Part shown: in pieces, positions 6,882 through 7,652 of the stretch
How positions within the stretch are numbered: position 1 is the stretch's first letter
Layout of the letters: each line of letters starts with the position of its first letter
Origin: Pseudomonadota bacterium
Lineage (GTDB): Bacteria > Pseudomonadota > Alphaproteobacteria > Rhodospirillales > 2-02-FULL-58-16
Assembly: GCA_022572335.1 (NCBI GenBank)
Contig: JACZWD010000130.1
Span: 1-7,652 of the forward strand
Direction: 5' to 3'
Length of the DNA stretch: 7,652 nucleotides
The notes under the pieces: generated by a model
What the model saw: only the letters and a program-made list of their open reading frames with translations
Databases searched by the model: none
What the model was told of the DNA's origin: nothing
Translations under genes and position numbers: made by a program

Positions 6882-6920
6882 CCACCGGCAGGCCGCGCTG
6901 CGATGCCCGGAGGCCGGTGG
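6882..6920 (-). promoter_or_regulatory. Leader hairpin just upstream of the flavin reductase gene
   Basis: CCACCGGC (6882-6889) and GCCGGTGG (6913-6920) are perfect 8-base inverted arms separated by 23 bases. In the minus-strand transcript the second arm merges with the G-rich ribosome-binding stretch (GGTGGGGG), so folding could mask translation initiation. No riboswitch consensus such as the FMN element was recognised. Confidence 0.35.
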
Positions 6921-7004
6921 TCACTGGAAAGCGGTCGGGGGAACAAAATGCGCATTCGCGGCGATGGTTTGCGATTTGTCGAGGGTCGAGTCCGTATTCT
7001 TCAT
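6921..7004 (-). CDS. Possible 27-residue leader ORF upstream of the flavin reductase
   Basis: An ATG at 7004-7002 opens a 27-codon frame ending in TGA at 6923-6921. It begins MKNTDSTLDKSQTIAANA and has no hydrophobic segment or run of one amino acid. It starts within a few bases of the expected transcription start of the promoter at 7014-7041, so it would be read leaderlessly or not at all. It may be chance; no family is recognised. Confidence 0.2.
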   Translation of the reverse strand: MKNTDSTLDKSQTIAANAHFVPPTAFQ

Positions 7005-7013
7005 GATGGAAAG

Positions 7014-7041
7014 ACTATAGCCGGCGGGCAAGAGAAGACAA
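7014..7041 (-). promoter_or_regulatory. Sigma-70-type promoter for the flavin reductase
   Basis: On the minus strand TTGTCT (7041-7036), a 16-base spacer and TATAGT (7019-7014) match the consensus at four and five of six positions. It is the best promoter-like sequence in this gap and would give a leader of about 140 bases before the flavin reductase ATG. Confidence 0.45.
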
Positions 7042-7094
7042 TGCGCGCGTGGCGGCGTGTGCGTGGTCCCACGGGCGGCCCGGCGGAAGGTTCT

Positions 7095-7100
7095 TGAGGA
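7095..7100 (+). promoter_or_regulatory. Shine-Dalgarno site of motA
   Basis: TGAGGA ends 6 bases before the ATG at 7107 and supports this start for motA. Confidence 0.65.
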
Positions 7101-7237
7101 TTCCGCATGTTCTTCGTCATCGGAGCGGTGATCGTCTTCGCCAGCGTGATCGGCGGGTACGAGGCGCCCGGCGGCCACCTGGACGTTCTATGGCAGCCCT
7201 TCGAGTTCGTCATCATCTTCGGCGCCGGCATCGGCGC

Positions 7238-7240
7238 TTA
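7238..7240. repeat. Left copy of the probable TTA target-site duplication
   Basis: TTA directly abuts the left inverted repeat and is repeated at 7544-7546. Keeping one copy restores a canonical-length MotA frame, which favours TTA over the alternative TA duplication. Confidence 0.65.
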
Positions 7241-7263
7241 TACCAAGGGGCGCTGATCATGAC
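7241..7263 (+). repeat. Left terminal inverted repeat of the MITE-like element
   Basis: Begins TACCAAGGGGCGCTGATCAT and matches the reverse complement of 7521-7543 at all 23 positions. It includes TGATCA, itself a palindrome. It also supplies the TGA at 7254 that ends the motA N-terminal frame. Confidence 0.92.
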
Positions 7264-7273
7264 CCATAGGGAC

Positions 7274-7365
7274 GGCTTGCCAAGGTTTTCGGCCCTAAGC
7301 GTGCGCCGTGGCGATGCGGGGCATCGCGAAACGTGCGCGACGCCGTCCGAAAGCCTTGGTAAGCC
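7274..7365. repeat. Internal inverted repeat of the MITE-like element (first half)
   Basis: The 19-base arms 7274-7292 (GGCTTGCCAAGGTTTTCGG) and 7347-7365 pair at 17 of 19 positions. Within the loop, GCGATGC (7311-7317) and GCATCGC (7321-7327) form a further perfect 7-bp stem with a GGG loop. The left half of the element can thus fold into a long branched hairpin. Confidence 0.75.
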
Positions 7366-7392
7366 GCCGTTGCGGTCGCGTATGCGGCCCGT

Positions 7393-7455
7393 CGGAGGGC
7401 GTCGAAAAGTTTTGACGACCCGTCCTCCGCAGCAGCGGCGCTGCCGCTGCGGAGG
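7393..7455. repeat. Internal hairpins of the MITE-like element (second half)
   Basis: CCTCCGCAGC (7424-7433) and GCTGCGGAGG (7446-7455) form a perfect 10-bp stem with a 12-base loop. CGGAGG at 7393-7398 can compete for the same CCTCCG, enclosing a smaller CGTC/GACG stem (7400-7417, including GAAAA/GTTTT pairing). Two mutually exclusive folds are therefore possible. Confidence 0.7.
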
Positions 7456-7520
7456 GTGGATGCGCCGCATCGCCTGCACCTTTCCTCCTGCCCGACGAGC
7501 CGCCTACGCGATCTCTATGA

Positions 7521-7543
7521 GTCATGATCAGCGCCCCTTGGTA
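7521..7543 (-). repeat. Right terminal inverted repeat of the MITE-like element
   Basis: Perfect inverted partner of 7241-7263. It contains an ATG at 7524-7526 that is in frame with the distal motA segment and reads MISAPWY before joining YPIANAK. Confidence 0.92.
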
Positions 7544-7546
7544 TTA
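7544..7546. repeat. Right copy of the probable TTA target-site duplication
   Basis: TTA directly follows the right inverted repeat and matches 7238-7240. Confidence 0.65.
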
Positions 7547-7652
7547 CCCCATCGCCAACGCCAAACCGGTGCTGGCGGGGACGGGAAAGGCGTTCGGCAC
7601 CCTGCTCAAGGGCCCCAAATACAACAGGACCAGCTACATGGAACTGCTGGGT

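Larger units (their letters stand above)
6867..7106. other. Divergent intergenic region between the flavin reductase and motA
   Basis: No protein-family match is visible in these 240 bases. On the minus strand they carry a promoter (7014-7041), a 27-codon ORF (6921-7004) and a hairpin next to the flavin reductase start (6882-6920). I looked for a sigma-28 or sigma-54 flagellar promoter ahead of motA on the plus strand and could not see a convincing one. Confidence 0.6.
7241..7543. mobile_element. 303-bp MITE-like element inserted in motA
   Basis: The element begins TACCAAGGGGCGC and ends with the reverse complement, GCGCCCCTTGGTA. The terminal inverted repeats are identical for 23 bases and continue to about 32 with three mismatches. 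It is flanked by TTA on both sides (7238-7240 and 7544-7546), a likely 3-bp target duplication. It encodes no transposase; the open frames inside it are low-complexity GC-rich shadows. The interior is packed with inverted repeats. These are the traits of a miniature inverted-repeat element moved in trans by a transposase elsewhere in the genome. A 3-bp T-N-A duplication is known for the IS1031 group of the IS5 family, so an IS5-type parent is possible; a TA duplication (IS630/Tc1-like) fits the ends too but would leave two extra codons in MotA. Confidence 0.88.
7107..7652 (+). pseudogene. motA: motA, flagellar motor stator gene, disrupted by a 303-bp insertion (3' end outside window)
   Basis: Codons 1-44 (7107-7238) encode a clear MotA N-terminus: the first transmembrane segment FFVIGAVIVFASVIGGY, then the GGHLDVLWQPFEFVII linker and the start of the second membrane segment (FGAGIGA). 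After the tyrosine codon the frame enters inserted DNA and ends at TGA 7254-7256, leaving a 49-residue fragment. MotA coding resumes at 7545 with YPIANAKPVLAGTGKAFG and KGPKYNRTSYMELLG up to the window edge. Excising 7241-7543 plus one TTA copy rejoins the frame as GIGA-Y-PIANAKPVLAG, matching the usual spacing between GAGIG and the K-x-x-x-G segment. MotA is normally about 280-295 residues and with MotB forms the ion-conducting stator; its loss would stop flagellar rotation unless a second stator exists. Whether the rest of the gene is intact cannot be seen. An assembly error is unlikely given the symmetric insertion. Confidence 0.88.

Noticed and set aside
6870..7106. FMN riboswitch upstream of the flavin reductase
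   Set aside because: None of the conserved RFN-element sequence blocks could be seen; only a simple hairpin is present.
7274..7455. Internal repeats as a CRISPR array
   Set aside because: The repeats are inverted, not regularly spaced direct repeats, and lie within a unit bounded by terminal inverted repeats.
7213..7525. Two overlapping minus-strand open frames (88 and 76 codons) inside the MITE-like element as a possible transposase
   Set aside because: Both are Arg/Pro-rich with no DDE or other transposase motif and run out into or across the inverted repeats; the element appears non-coding.

Overview
This is a GC-rich (roughly two-thirds G+C by eye) bacterial chromosomal segment. The protein content points to a proteobacterium, most likely an alphaproteobacterium of the Rhodospirillales type: a CaiB/BaiF CoA-transferase, a TauD/TfdA dioxygenase, a penicillin-amidase-family acylase, an ACT-domain threonine ammonia-lyase, an HpaC-like flavin reductase and a flagellar motA. 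The taxonomic placement is inference, because no rRNA or other marker gene is present.

Layout. Bases 1-2354 carry three genes on the minus strand, transcribed right to left: a class III CoA-transferase (1128-2354), a small stand-alone HIRAN-domain protein (714-1067, visibly AT-richer than its surroundings), and a TauD/TfdA-type Fe(II)/2-oxoglutarate dioxygenase (1-676, cut by the window edge). Bases 2355-2754 are a 400-base divergent intergenic region with a candidate promoter in each direction and a hairpin. On the plus strand, an exported or membrane-anchored Ntn-hydrolase acylase (2755-5160) is followed after 9 bases by a threonine ammonia-lyase (5170-6387); the two look like one transcription unit. 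A flavin reductase (6384-6866, minus strand) converges on the lyase gene and overlaps its end by four bases. A 240-base gap (6867-7106) holds a good promoter for the flavin reductase, a possible 27-residue leader ORF and a hairpin.

The most notable structure is at the right end. motA (flagellar stator) starts at 7107 but is interrupted after codon 44 by a 303-bp non-coding element (7241-7543). The element has 23-bp perfect terminal inverted repeats, probable 3-bp TTA target duplications and several internal hairpins. It has the anatomy of a miniature inverted-repeat transposable element (MITE). Removing the element and one TTA restores a continuous MotA reading frame of canonical spacing. The right inverted repeat also contains an ATG in frame with the distal part of motA.

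Together the genes suggest a metabolic neighbourhood (CoA-ester, amide and amino-acid catabolism, flavin supply) next to a motility locus that has been hit by a small mobile element. I did not find a defence system, CRISPR array or secondary-metabolite cluster. The items most likely to be undescribed are the MITE and the repeat-flanked HIRAN gene.
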